From assembly GCA_003132125.1 (NCBI GenBank), contig PKWT01000294.1:10209-16682 (forward strand): a stretch of DNA of 6,474 nt, written 5' to 3'. The DNA is from Micrococcales bacterium. Lineage in GTDB: Bacteria; Actinomycetota; Actinomycetes; Actinomycetales; Dermatophilaceae. Positions within the stretch are counted from its first letter, which is position 1; each line of letters opens with the position of its first letter. This document shows, piece after piece, positions 1-6,053 of the stretch. Position numbers and translations under genes: made by a program. The notes under the pieces were generated by a model, which saw only the letters and a program-made list of their open reading frames with translations, ran no database searches and was not told the origin of the DNA.

Positions 1-10
1 TGAGCACCCA

Positions 11-17
11 AAGGGAG
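11..17 (+). promoter_or_regulatory. Ribosome binding site of the LLM oxidoreductase gene
   Basis: AAGGGAG lies four bases before the ATG at 22 and fixes that start. The window opens with TGA at 1-3, which could be the stop of an upstream gene in the same operon, but nothing before it is visible. Any promoter for this gene must therefore lie outside the window. Confidence 0.7.
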
Positions 18-21
18 CACC

Positions 22-1002
22 ATGACCAAGTACGGACTTCTGCTGCCTCACTTCGGTGAGCATGCAGACCGAGAGAAGCTGCTCAAGGGTTCGAGGCGGG
101 CCGAGGAACTCGGCTTCGACTCGGTCTGGGTACGCGACCACCTCGTCTTCGAACCACATGGCGAGATGGAGAAGCCGAACCGGACGTTCTACGACGCCCT
201 GACCACGCTGACAGCCATCGGCGCGGTCACTGAGCGGATCGAACTAGGCACCGGCTCGTTGATCCCTTTCCGTCACCCGCTGGTCACGGCCTTGATGGCC
301 GGCACCATGACGCAACTGCTCGGCCCCCGGCTCATCTTGGGCTTCGGTTCCGGGACGTTCGACCATGAGTTCGACGCGGTCGGGCTCGGGGACGCGGACC
401 GGGTCGAGCTTGTCCGGTCCAACGCCGAGATCCTGCGCCGGGTCTTCACAGAGAACGACGTGTCCTACAAGGACGACTACTTCCAGTTCGACAACGTCAC
501 CATCGAGCCCAAACCGGTCGGCGGGCCCGTGCCGTTCTGGTATTGCGGAGGGACCCCGCGCTCGGCCCGACTCGCCGTTGAGTTCTGCGACGGCTGGATG
601 CCAGGGCGCATCTCGATGCTCACCCTCAAGAAGCGCATCGAGACCATTGAGCAGCTGTCCATCGAGGCGGGCCGTCAGCGCCCGACCATCGCAGTGATCC
701 CGCCGACGTCCATCGAACGCACCCGCGAGGAAGCACTCAAGGACGTCAACATCCCCGGACTGCTGGCGTGGGCCAACAAGGCAAAGTTCGCCGTCAAGCC
801 CCCATCGGGGACCTTCGAGACCGTGGACGACCTCGAGGGCCAACTCATCGCCGGCAACCCGGACGAGGCCGTGGCTCAGTGTAGGAAGTTCGAGGCGGCC
901 GGCGTCGAACACCTAGTGTTCGACTTCCGGTTCAAGTTCGACAAGTGGTTCGAGCAGATCGAGTTGCTGGGCAGCGAGGTGCTGCCCCAGCTCAGGGGCT
1001 GA
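22..1002 (+). CDS. LLM class flavin-dependent oxidoreductase (luciferase-like, possibly F420-dependent)
   Basis: This 326-residue cytoplasmic protein has the length and order of the bacterial luciferase-like family, a TIM-barrel fold that uses reduced FMN or coenzyme F420. Visible hallmarks are the first strand (YGLLLPHFG, residues 4-12), the AEELGFDSVWVRDHL helix-strand (27-41), RIELGTGSLIPFRHP (72-86), a PVPFWYCGGTPRSARLA segment (about 169-185) and the DGWMPG turn (190-195). There is no signal peptide or membrane segment. Family members are either two-component monooxygenases or F420-dependent hydride-transfer enzymes, and the sequence read by eye does not separate these. The gene lies 61 bases ahead of the molybdenum hydroxylase block on the same strand, so it may act on the same pathway. 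The family call is secure; cofactor and substrate are not. Confidence 0.93.
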   Translation: MTKYGLLLPHFGEHADREKLLKGSRRAEELGFDSVWVRDHLVFEPHGEMEKPNRTFYDALTTLTAIGAVTERIELGTGSLIPFRHPLVTALMAGTMTQLLGPRLILGFGSGTFDHEFDAVGLGDADRVELVRSNAEILRRVFTENDVSYKDDYFQFDNVTIEPKPVGGPVPFWYCGGTPRSARLAVEFCDGWMPGRISMLTLKKRIETIEQLSIEAGRQRPTIAVIPPTSIERTREEALKDVNIPGLLAWANKAKFAVKPPSGTFETVDDLEGQLIAGNPDEAVAQCRKFEAAGVEHLVFDFRFKFDKWFEQIELLGSEVLPQLRG

Positions 1003-1009
1003 CCTGAGC
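990..1009 (+). other. Hairpin across the stop codon of the LLM gene
   Basis: A perfect 7-base inverted repeat (GCTCAGG at 990-996, CCTGAGC at 1003-1009) encloses a 6-base loop containing the TGA stop. No T-run follows, so it is not a convincing intrinsic terminator. A second, looser pairing (GCTGAC at 998-1003 with GTCAGC at 1020-1025, 16-base loop) overlaps it and could compete. It might dampen read-through, protect a 3' end, or be chance in GC-rich DNA. Confidence 0.3.
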
Positions 1010-1051
1010 CTCAAATACTGTCAGCAGTGGGGCGTTCACGCACCTCAATAC

Positions 1052-1058
1052 GAAGGAG
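1052..1058 (+). promoter_or_regulatory. Ribosome binding site that sets the GTG start of the CoxG-like gene
   Basis: GAAGGAG lies five bases before GTG at 1064. No ATG near this position opens the frame, and a later in-frame GTG at 1097, inside the tandem repeat, has no Shine-Dalgarno sequence before it. This supports translation of both copies of the repeat. I see no convincing -35/-10 promoter in the 61-base gap. Confidence 0.75.
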
Positions 1059-1063
1059 ACCTC

Positions 1064-1546
1064 GTGGCCATCAACTCGTTCAGTCGCGAGATTGCGGTGT
1101 CCAGTCGTGAGATTGCGGTGTCGGCTGATGCGGATCGGGCGTGGACGGTACTTACCGACGTTCCGCTCCTCGTGAGTTGGATCAGCGTTGTGGAGCAGGG
1201 CGTGCAGATCACGCCGCTGGAGAAGTACTCCGCCGTGCTCATGAGCCGGCTGGGGCCTTTCAAATTACGCGCCGACCTCGACATCACGCTGACGGACGTC
1301 GAGGTCGGCCGCCACGTCTTGATGCGGGCTGAGGGAGAGGACCGCCAGGTCGGCTCACGCGTCGTCGTCGCAGTCGCCCTTGACATCGTCGAGAGTGATC
1401 AGTCCGGTCTTGTGGTCCGCGTCGCCGGCACTTACGAGGTTACCGGCCGGGTCGCGTCCATGGGCTCGGGAACCATCCGCAAGAAGGCCGACACGATCCT
1501 TGATGAGTTCTTCGGTCACGTGGCATCGTCCTTGGGCTCACGATGA
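1064..1546 (+). CDS. CoxG-like SRPBCC family protein (carbon monoxide dehydrogenase subunit G type)
   Basis: This 160-residue protein matches the CoxG/SRPBCC helix-grip fold. It shows an N-terminal strand (SREIAVSADADRAW), then LTDVPLLVSWISVVEQG (about 30-46), a central KLRADLDITLTDVEVG strand pair (about 68-83), a TYEVTGRVASMGSGTIRKKAD segment and a C-terminal helix DTILDEFFGHVASSL. In CO dehydrogenase clusters CoxG is thought to help membrane recruitment of the enzyme, and relatives occur beside many other molybdenum hydroxylases. The stop overlaps the next start as ATGA (1543-1546), indicating translational coupling. The first strand is present twice through a 21-base tandem duplication, so the N-terminus is seven residues longer than the fold needs. 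There is no obvious transmembrane segment. The family assignment is good; its exact role is inferred. Confidence 0.85.
   Translation: MAINSFSREIAVSSREIAVSADADRAWTVLTDVPLLVSWISVVEQGVQITPLEKYSAVLMSRLGPFKLRADLDITLTDVEVGRHVLMRAEGEDRQVGSRVVVAVALDIVESDQSGLVVRVAGTYEVTGRVASMGSGTIRKKADTILDEFFGHVASSLGSR
1081..1122 (+). repeat. 21-base tandem duplication inside the CoxG-like gene
   Basis: Two adjacent 21-base units (1081-1101 and 1102-1122) differ at one base: C in CGC versus T in CGT, both arginine codons. The unit is a multiple of three, so it encodes SREIAVS twice (residues 7-13 and 14-20) and the frame is kept. The near identity suggests a recent slippage-type event. Confidence 0.9.
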
Positions 1547-2343
1547 CGCTGCCAGACTTCGCCCTCGCGCGGCCCGACACGCTCGAGGAGGCGCTGGCCC
1601 TGCTCGGCGACGACCAAGTGCCATACTGCGGCGGCACTGAGCTGTTGCTGGCCATGAAAGTCGGCCTGCAACGGCCCGAAACGCTGGTGGACGTCAAGCG
1701 GGTGCCCGAACTGCGTGGGGTGCGCAGCTCGCATGGCGAGCTGGTCATCGGTGGAGCGTCCACCCATGACGACCTCTCGCGCGATGCGCTGGTACGTGAG
1801 GTTCTGCCGCTGCTCGCCGAGGTCGAGGCGCACGTGGGCAACGCGCGGGTCCGCGTCCAGGGATCGATCGGTGGGAACCTCTGCTTCGCGGAGCCCAAAT
1901 CCGACGTGGCGACCACGCTCATCGCCCTGGACGCATCGGTGACGCTGCAGTCCAGCTCGGGTCGTAGAACATTGCTGGTGCGGGACTTTATTGTGGGGCC
2001 GTACTACGCGGACAAGGAGCCAGGCGAGTTGCTGATCGACGTCCGCATCCCGCTGGTTGCCACCCGACGCGGTGCCTACGTCAAGTTCCAAGTGACCGAA
2101 CGGCCGACCGTCGGCGTCGCGGTCGTGCAGGACACCGAAACAGGTGCCTGCCGGGTGGTCGTCGGTGCCGTGGGTGAGATTCCCGTCTGGCGGGACTGGG
2201 CCTCTGTCGCCGACATCGATGTCGAAGAACTCTCATCGGCCGTCGACCCTGTTGAGGACCTCACCGGGTCCGAGCGCTACAAGCGGCACCTCACCGCGGT
2301 GTTCGTCCGGCGCGCCCTTCGTGATCTCGAAAGGAGCTCATGA
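1543..2343 (+). CDS. FAD-binding medium subunit of a xanthine dehydrogenase family molybdenum hydroxylase (CoxM-like)
   Basis: This 266-residue protein has the usual length for the FAD subunit (about 260-300). It starts with the typical PDFALARPDTLEEALALL. The two FAD pyrophosphate-binding loops are visible: CGGTELLLAMK (29-39, the place of AGGQSL in CoxM) and GSIGGNLCFAEPKSD (107-121, the place of TIGGN). The C-terminal part (GAYVKFQVTERPTVGVAVV, then VVVGAVGEIPVW) fits the CO dehydrogenase flavoprotein C-terminal domain. It accepts electrons from the [2Fe-2S] subunit and passes them to an acceptor. The protein is soluble. Its start overlaps the CoxG-like stop by ATGA and its stop lies inside the start of the next gene, so expression is likely coupled. 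The start has no separate strong RBS, consistent with re-initiation. Confidence 0.94.
   Translation: MTLPDFALARPDTLEEALALLGDDQVPYCGGTELLLAMKVGLQRPETLVDVKRVPELRGVRSSHGELVIGGASTHDDLSRDALVREVLPLLAEVEAHVGNARVRVQGSIGGNLCFAEPKSDVATTLIALDASVTLQSSSGRRTLLVRDFIVGPYYADKEPGELLIDVRIPLVATRRGAYVKFQVTERPTVGVAVVQDTETGACRVVVGAVGEIPVWRDWASVADIDVEELSSAVDPVEDLTGSERYKRHLTAVFVRRALRDLERSS
2331..2336 (+). promoter_or_regulatory. Ribosome binding site of the [2Fe-2S] subunit gene
   Basis: AAGGAG lies three bases before ATG at 2340 and six before a second in-frame ATG at 2343. The second ATG has the better spacing, so the protein may begin one residue later than given. Either choice overlaps the TGA stop of the FAD subunit (2341-2343). 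Confidence 0.65.
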
Positions 2344-2843
2344 TGTTGGCTGAAGCACACCTCCAGCGCATCACGGCACGCATCAACGGCGTCGAGGTGA
2401 CGCGAACCGTCGCGGCCCGGCTGACCCTGGTCGAGCTGTTGCGCGAGGACCTCGGACTGACCGGGACCAAGGTCAGCTGCGAGCTGCAGGTCTGCGGCGT
2501 GTGCACCGTGCTGGTGGACGGCAGCCCGGTGAGTTCGTGCACCTACCTCGCCATCGACGCCGACGGGCGAGATGTCCAGACGGTCGAGGGGCTGGCCGAC
2601 GGCGAGCAGCTGCACCCATTGCAGACTGCGTTCGTGGAGAGCATGGCCCTTCAGTGCGGGTTCTGCACACCGGGTTTCCTCATGATGTCCAAGGCGCTGC
2701 TCGACCGCGTCCCCGATCCGTCGCCGGAACAGATCGCCAAACACCTTGACGGCAACATCTGCCGGTGCACCGGGTACGAGCCGATTATCCGGGCAGTCGG
2801 GTGCGCTGCCCGCCGGCTGCGAGGAGAAGCCGACCATGAGTGA
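2340..2843 (+). CDS. [2Fe-2S] small subunit of a xanthine dehydrogenase family molybdenum hydroxylase (CoxS-like)
   Basis: This 167-residue protein carries both iron-sulfur domains of the family. The N-terminal ferredoxin-like domain has cysteines 47, 52, 55 and 67 (SCELQVCGVC, then SSC). The C-terminal helical domain has CGFC (106-109) and CRC (141-143, in GNICRCTGYEPII). All eight cluster ligands are present, so the electron path is intact. The first cluster loop reads SCELQVCGVC where most relatives have a form like GCxxGxCGAC; such variants exist in a subgroup of the family as far as I recall. There is no twin-arginine signal, so the enzyme should be cytoplasmic. The last eight bases overlap the start of the large-subunit gene. 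The start is 2340 or 2343. Confidence 0.95.
   Translation: MMLAEAHLQRITARINGVEVTRTVAARLTLVELLREDLGLTGTKVSCELQVCGVCTVLVDGSPVSSCTYLAIDADGRDVQTVEGLADGEQLHPLQTAFVESMALQCGFCTPGFLMMSKALLDRVPDPSPEQIAKHLDGNICRCTGYEPIIRAVGCAARRLRGEADHE
2821..2826 (+). promoter_or_regulatory. Ribosome binding site that sets the large-subunit start
   Basis: GAGGAG lies nine bases before ATG at 2836. The frame is open upstream to an ATG at 2746, but those 30 residues overlap the conserved CRCTGY end of the [2Fe-2S] gene in another frame and resemble no part of the large subunit. The 2836 start is therefore preferred. Confidence 0.7.
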
Positions 2844-5151
2844 TCCCAGCGCCCGCGAGGACGTTATTGGGCAGTCCGTCATCCGCCGGGACCTGCTCGA
2901 GAAGGTCACCGGCGCGGCCGAGTACACCGTCGACATCACCATGCCCGGTGCGCTGCACGCCAAGATCGTTCGATCCGATCGCGCTCACGCCCGGATCCTG
3001 GACATCGATGCCAGGGAGGCATTGACGTTGCCCGGCGTTGTCTCGGTAATCACATCCGACGACCTCAGAGGCCTCTATCCCCGGTTCGGCCACATCATCG
3101 CCGACCATTGCATCCTCGCCATCGACAAGGTCCGCTACTACGGCGAACCCGTGGCCTTAGTGCTGGCCGAGACGGTGCACGAGGCGGCTGACGCCGCGGA
3201 GCTGGTGCGCGTGACCTACGAAGACTTGGCCGCCGTCCTCGACGCCGACCAGGCCCTCGCCCCAGGGGCGCCACTGGTCCACGAGCAGCGCTACGCGTCC
3301 AGCGACGACGACTCGTTCCGGCTGCTTACCGGGGGCAAGGGCAAGGTGGCCACAGAGGCCGCAGCAGAGCTCAGCAACGTAGCACACCAGGTCACCCTCG
3401 AGTGGGGCGACGCGGACGCGGCCCTGCGAGAGGCGGACATCGTCGTCGAGAGCGAAGTGCACTTCCCGATGCTTTACGCCTACGCGATGGAGCCGTACAA
3501 CGCCGTCGCGTCGTACTCCGCAGACGGACTGACGGTGATCTCGACCGCGCAGCACCCGTACATGGTGCGCGACGACCTAGCCCGAATCTTCGACCTGCCG
3601 CTGTCCCGTGTTCGGGTGAGGGCGCCGTACCTGGGTGGTGGATACGGCTCGAAGTCATACACCAAGGTCGAACCCCTGGCGGCTGTCGGATCGTGGGTCG
3701 CGCGCCGCCCGGTCAAGCTCGTCCTAGACGTCGAGGAGTCGATCTACACCACGCGTGCAGATCCCGCGGACGTCAAAATCACTAGCGGGTTCACGAAGGA
3801 CGGACGCATCCTGGTCCGCGTCATCGACATGGTCATGGACTCCGGCGCCTACGCCGACAACAGCCCGCTGGTGCTGGCGAAGGCCCTCAATCGCAGCTTC
3901 GGCCCGTACCGGGTGCCTACCCTGCGGGCCACGGGCCGTTCGCTATACACCAACACCGCGCCCGCCTCCTCCTACCGGGGGTTCGGTGCACCCCAGGGCG
4001 CCCTCGCCGGCGAGACAAACCTGGACCAGGCCGCGGATCGGCTGGGCATCACGTCCGCCGATATCCGTCGTCTTAACCTGGTCGACCGAGACGAAGAGAT
4101 CCTTCCCGGCAAGCGTGGTCTGGACGCAGACATCAAGGCCGACCTGGAGATGGTCCTCGCGTCCTTGAACCGAGACGCCAAGGACGTGGCAGGCTACGGC
4201 GTGGGCTTTGCCTGTACTGCATCGGACGCCGGGGCCTACCCGGTCTCCACCGCGCAGGTCCGCGTGCAGACCGACGGTTCCGTGACAGTACTCAGCGGGT
4301 CAACCGAGATGGGCCAAGGCAGTAGGTCCGCTCTGGCGCAGATCGCGTCACACGAGCTGGGGATCGACATGTCGCGAGTCCAGGTTGTGCAGTCTGACAC
4401 CGCCATAACACCCTATGAGCGCACGACCGGCGCCAGCCGCACCACTACCCTCGTCGGTCTTGCGCTGCAGCGTGCCTGCGAGGATGCGCGTAAGCGGGTA
4501 CGCGAGATGGCGGCCGAGATCATGGCCTGCGATGGTGACGAGGTCACCGACGTGCCGGGTGGTGTGAGTACGCCGGGACAAGCCTTCCTGTCCTACGGCG
4601 ACGTCATCAAGGCGTGGTTCGGTGCCGCTGCAGGAGAAGTCACCGGTGTGGGACTGGTGCGACGTGAGGGCGTCACCGAGAAGATGCCCCCTTTCTGGGA
4701 GATCGGGATGGTCGGCGTCGCCGTGCAGGTCGACTCCGACACCGGTGTCGTCACCGTCGACCAGCTCGTCACGGTGGCCGACGTGGGCTTTGCGATCAAT
4801 CCGCAGGCCGTCGAGGCCCAGGATCTCGGGGCGGCTACGCAGGGCCTTGGCATGGCCCTCTACGAAGAGCTCGTGTACGACGGAGCCCAGTTGGCCAACG
4901 CGAACGTGGTCGATTACCGCGTCCCGCGGGCGACCGACGTCCCGGCCAAGCTGGACCTGATGATCGCCCAACGCCGCGACGGCGTCGGACCCTACGGCGC
5001 CAAAGGGGCGGGTGAAGGAACCCTGAACCCGGTCGGGGCAGCTGTGGCAGCGGCTGTAGCCCGAGCGACCGGCAAGTGGCCTGACCGACTGCCGCTGACG
5101 CCCGAACGAGTCTGGACTTTGATATCGGATAGTGGATCTGCGAAGGAGTGA
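2836..5151 (+). CDS. Molybdopterin-binding large subunit of a xanthine dehydrogenase/aldehyde oxidase family hydroxylase
   Basis: This 771-residue catalytic subunit is of normal length for the family. It opens with VIGQSVIRRDLLEKVTGAAEY, typical of the a/b hammerhead domain (about 15-125), followed by the two Mo-cofactor domains. Cofactor and active-site motifs seen are GGGYGSK (267-273), YRGFGAPQ (380-387), MGQG (492-495), the TTGASRTT stretch soon after, and GAKGAGEG (721-728) with Glu727 in the place of the catalytic base. CO dehydrogenases of form I have AYxCSFR at the 380s position; here there is no cysteine and YRGFGAPQ resembles xanthine dehydrogenase and other hydroxylases. The protein should hydroxylate a C-H next to a carbonyl or ring nitrogen using water, passing electrons to the two partner subunits. 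The substrate is unknown. It overlaps the small-subunit gene by eight bases. No maturation genes (CoxD/E/F types) lie in the window. Confidence 0.95.
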   Translation: MSDPSAREDVIGQSVIRRDLLEKVTGAAEYTVDITMPGALHAKIVRSDRAHARILDIDAREALTLPGVVSVITSDDLRGLYPRFGHIIADHCILAIDKVRYYGEPVALVLAETVHEAADAAELVRVTYEDLAAVLDADQALAPGAPLVHEQRYASSDDDSFRLLTGGKGKVATEAAAELSNVAHQVTLEWGDADAALREADIVVESEVHFPMLYAYAMEPYNAVASYSADGLTVISTAQHPYMVRDDLARIFDLPLSRVRVRAPYLGGGYGSKSYTKVEPLAAVGSWVARRPVKLVLDVEESIYTTRADPADVKITSGFTKDGRILVRVIDMVMDSGAYADNSPLVLAKALNRSFGPYRVPTLRATGRSLYTNTAPASSYRGFGAPQGALAGETNLDQAADRLGITSADIRRLNLVDRDEEILPGKRGLDADIKADLEMVLASLNRDAKDVAGYGVGFACTASDAGAYPVSTAQVRVQTDGSVTVLSGSTEMGQGSRSALAQIASHELGIDMSRVQVVQSDTAITPYERTTGASRTTTLVGLALQRACEDARKRVREMAAEIMACDGDEVTDVPGGVSTPGQAFLSYGDVIKAWFGAAAGEVTGVGLVRREGVTEKMPPFWEIGMVGVAVQVDSDTGVVTVDQLVTVADVGFAINPQAVEAQDLGAATQGLGMALYEELVYDGAQLANANVVDYRVPRATDVPAKLDLMIAQRRDGVGPYGAKGAGEGTLNPVGAAVAAAVARATGKWPDRLPLTPERVWTLISDSGSAKE

Positions 5152-5156
5152 CCAGC

Positions 5157-5193
5157 GTGGCACCACTGCTTTGTAACGACGCCGTGGTTAACC
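5157..5193 (+). promoter_or_regulatory. Candidate GntR operator palindromes
   Basis: Two short perfect palindromes lie in the gap before the regulator gene: GTGG-CA-CCAC (5157-5166) and GGTTAACC (5186-5193, in the context TGGTTAACCG). FadR-subfamily GntR proteins commonly bind sites with a GGT...ACC or GT...AC core, so either could be an autoregulatory operator. This is pattern resemblance only; no second copy could be placed before the catabolic genes because their promoter lies outside the window. Confidence 0.3.
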
Positions 5194-5246
5194 GAGGGTG
5201 TCCAACCGTCGCCCTCAGACACAGTTATCGCTGCCTGGGGCTGTGA
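5157..5246 (+). CDS. Possible 29-residue small ORF after the large-subunit gene
   Basis: GAAGGAG at 5142-5148, inside the end of the large-subunit gene, is followed eight bases later by GTG at 5157, opening a frame that ends at TGA 5244-5246. The product would begin MAPLLCNDAVV and contain three cysteines. I recognise no family. The arrangement looks like the start of a further operon gene whose body has been lost, or a short coupled peptide; it may also be chance, because the RBS sequence is constrained by the coding sequence it sits in. Confidence 0.25.
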   Translation: MAPLLCNDAVVNRGCPTVALRHSYRCLGL

Positions 5247-5247
5247 C

Positions 5248-5270
5248 GGGCATTGCACGATAATTTGCCC
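5248..5270 (+). promoter_or_regulatory. Possible -10 element within an inverted repeat before the regulator gene
   Basis: GATAAT at 5259-5264 matches five of six bases of a TATAAT -10 hexamer and stands out as AT-rich in this DNA. It lies between the arms of GGGCA (5248-5252) and TGCCC (5266-5270). No good -35 hexamer sits at the right distance, so this is a weak promoter prediction. It would place the transcript start within about 25 bases of the regulator's ATG. Confidence 0.25.
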
Positions 5271-5275
5271 CGCCG

Positions 5276-5284
5276 AGGAAGGAG
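5276..5284 (+). promoter_or_regulatory. Strong ribosome binding site of the GntR regulator gene
   Basis: AGGAAGGAG lies nine bases before ATG at 5294 and supports that start. The window shows an independent RBS here, in contrast with the overlapped genes upstream. Confidence 0.7.
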
Positions 5285-5293
5285 TTCACGGCC

Positions 5294-6010
5294 ATGACCC
5301 GAGATATTCTTCACAATGAGCAGGCTGACACGCCGGCTCAGGAGCTGATAGCGATCGCCGAGTCGGTTCGCGGAACGTTCCAGACAATGGAGGCCATGGT
5401 CGAGTCCTTCCTGCGCCAAGCCATCCTCCAGGGCGTCTACAAGCCTGGCGAGCGTCTGAACCAAGATGCGATCGCGGACATGCTCGGTGTCAGCAGGATG
5501 CCGGTACGGGCCAGCCTGCACCAGCTGGAGGCCGATGGACTCGTGCGGATCAAGTCGCACCGCGGAGCGGCTGTCTCGGTGCTGCAGCGCCACGAGATCG
5601 CCGAGATCTACGAACTGAGGGTCCTCATCGAGGGCCACCTGCTTAAGTTGGCCATCGCCCCCCGACTTAGTGACGAGGACCTCGCGGACCTCGAGGAGAT
5701 CGCGCGTGAGGTCGACGATGAGTCGGCAATGCCCGGGCGAGTTGAGCGTCGCAAGGACTTCTACGAACGGCTGTACGAGCTCGCTGACAGCCCCCGCGCC
5801 CTGGCGATAGCACAACAGCTACGCGACTCGGTCGGTCGCTACCTGCTGATGATCCGCGCAGGTGAGCTCCACTCGCACGAGGACCTGCTCGTCCACCTAC
5901 GGACCCGTGACCAGGTCGCGGCGAAGAAGTGGCTGACGGATCACCTGCGTTCGGTGAGCAGAAAAATCCAGGCGTCCGTGCCTGACAATCAAAACAGTCC
6001 AGGGAAGTAG
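5294..6010 (+). CDS. GntR family transcriptional regulator, FadR/FCD subfamily
   Basis: This 238-residue protein has the two-part layout of the FadR group. A winged helix-turn-helix spans about residues 30-97, with the signature AILQGVYKPGERLNQDAIAD then LGVSRMPVRASLHQLEADGL and the wing VRIKSHRGAAVSVL. An all-helical FCD ligand domain spans about 101-222, beginning EIAEIYELRVLIEGHLLKLA. Many FCD domains bind a metal through histidines. Here the usual FH histidine is Tyr157 (DFYERLYELADSP), while His195 and His217 fit the later ligand positions, so the metal site may be altered or absent. The protein is 30 residues longer at its N-terminus than the minimal fold. Such regulators typically repress neighbouring catabolic genes and respond to a carboxylate or pathway metabolite, so control of the hydroxylase block is likely but inferred from position. 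Confidence 0.93.
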   Translation: MTRDILHNEQADTPAQELIAIAESVRGTFQTMEAMVESFLRQAILQGVYKPGERLNQDAIADMLGVSRMPVRASLHQLEADGLVRIKSHRGAAVSVLQRHEIAEIYELRVLIEGHLLKLAIAPRLSDEDLADLEEIAREVDDESAMPGRVERRKDFYERLYELADSPRALAIAQQLRDSVGRYLLMIRAGELHSHEDLLVHLRTRDQVAAKKWLTDHLRSVSRKIQASVPDNQNSPGK

Positions 6011-6053
6011 CAGGCCGCACTATGAGCTTGGCACATCACCACCGGAGGCCGGC

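Noticed and set aside
244..912. 222-codon open frame on the minus strand inside the LLM gene
   Set aside because: It is fully antisense to a clear luciferase-family gene and its composition is that of a shadow frame.
2746..2835. Upstream ATG giving a 30-residue longer large subunit
   Set aside because: The extension overlaps the conserved end of the [2Fe-2S] gene in another frame, has no family resemblance, and a proper RBS precedes ATG 2836.
4348..5166. 272-codon open frame on the minus strand over the large-subunit gene
   Set aside because: It is antisense to conserved Mo-cofactor motifs, with no domain resemblance of its own.
5194..5216. GAGGG/CCCTC inverted repeat as a terminator of the hydroxylase operon
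   Set aside because: The arms are only five bases with a 13-base loop and no T-run follows.
5225..5815. 196-codon open frame on the minus strand
   Set aside because: It lies antisense over the GntR gene, has no recognisable domain, and reflects codon bias in GC-rich coding DNA.
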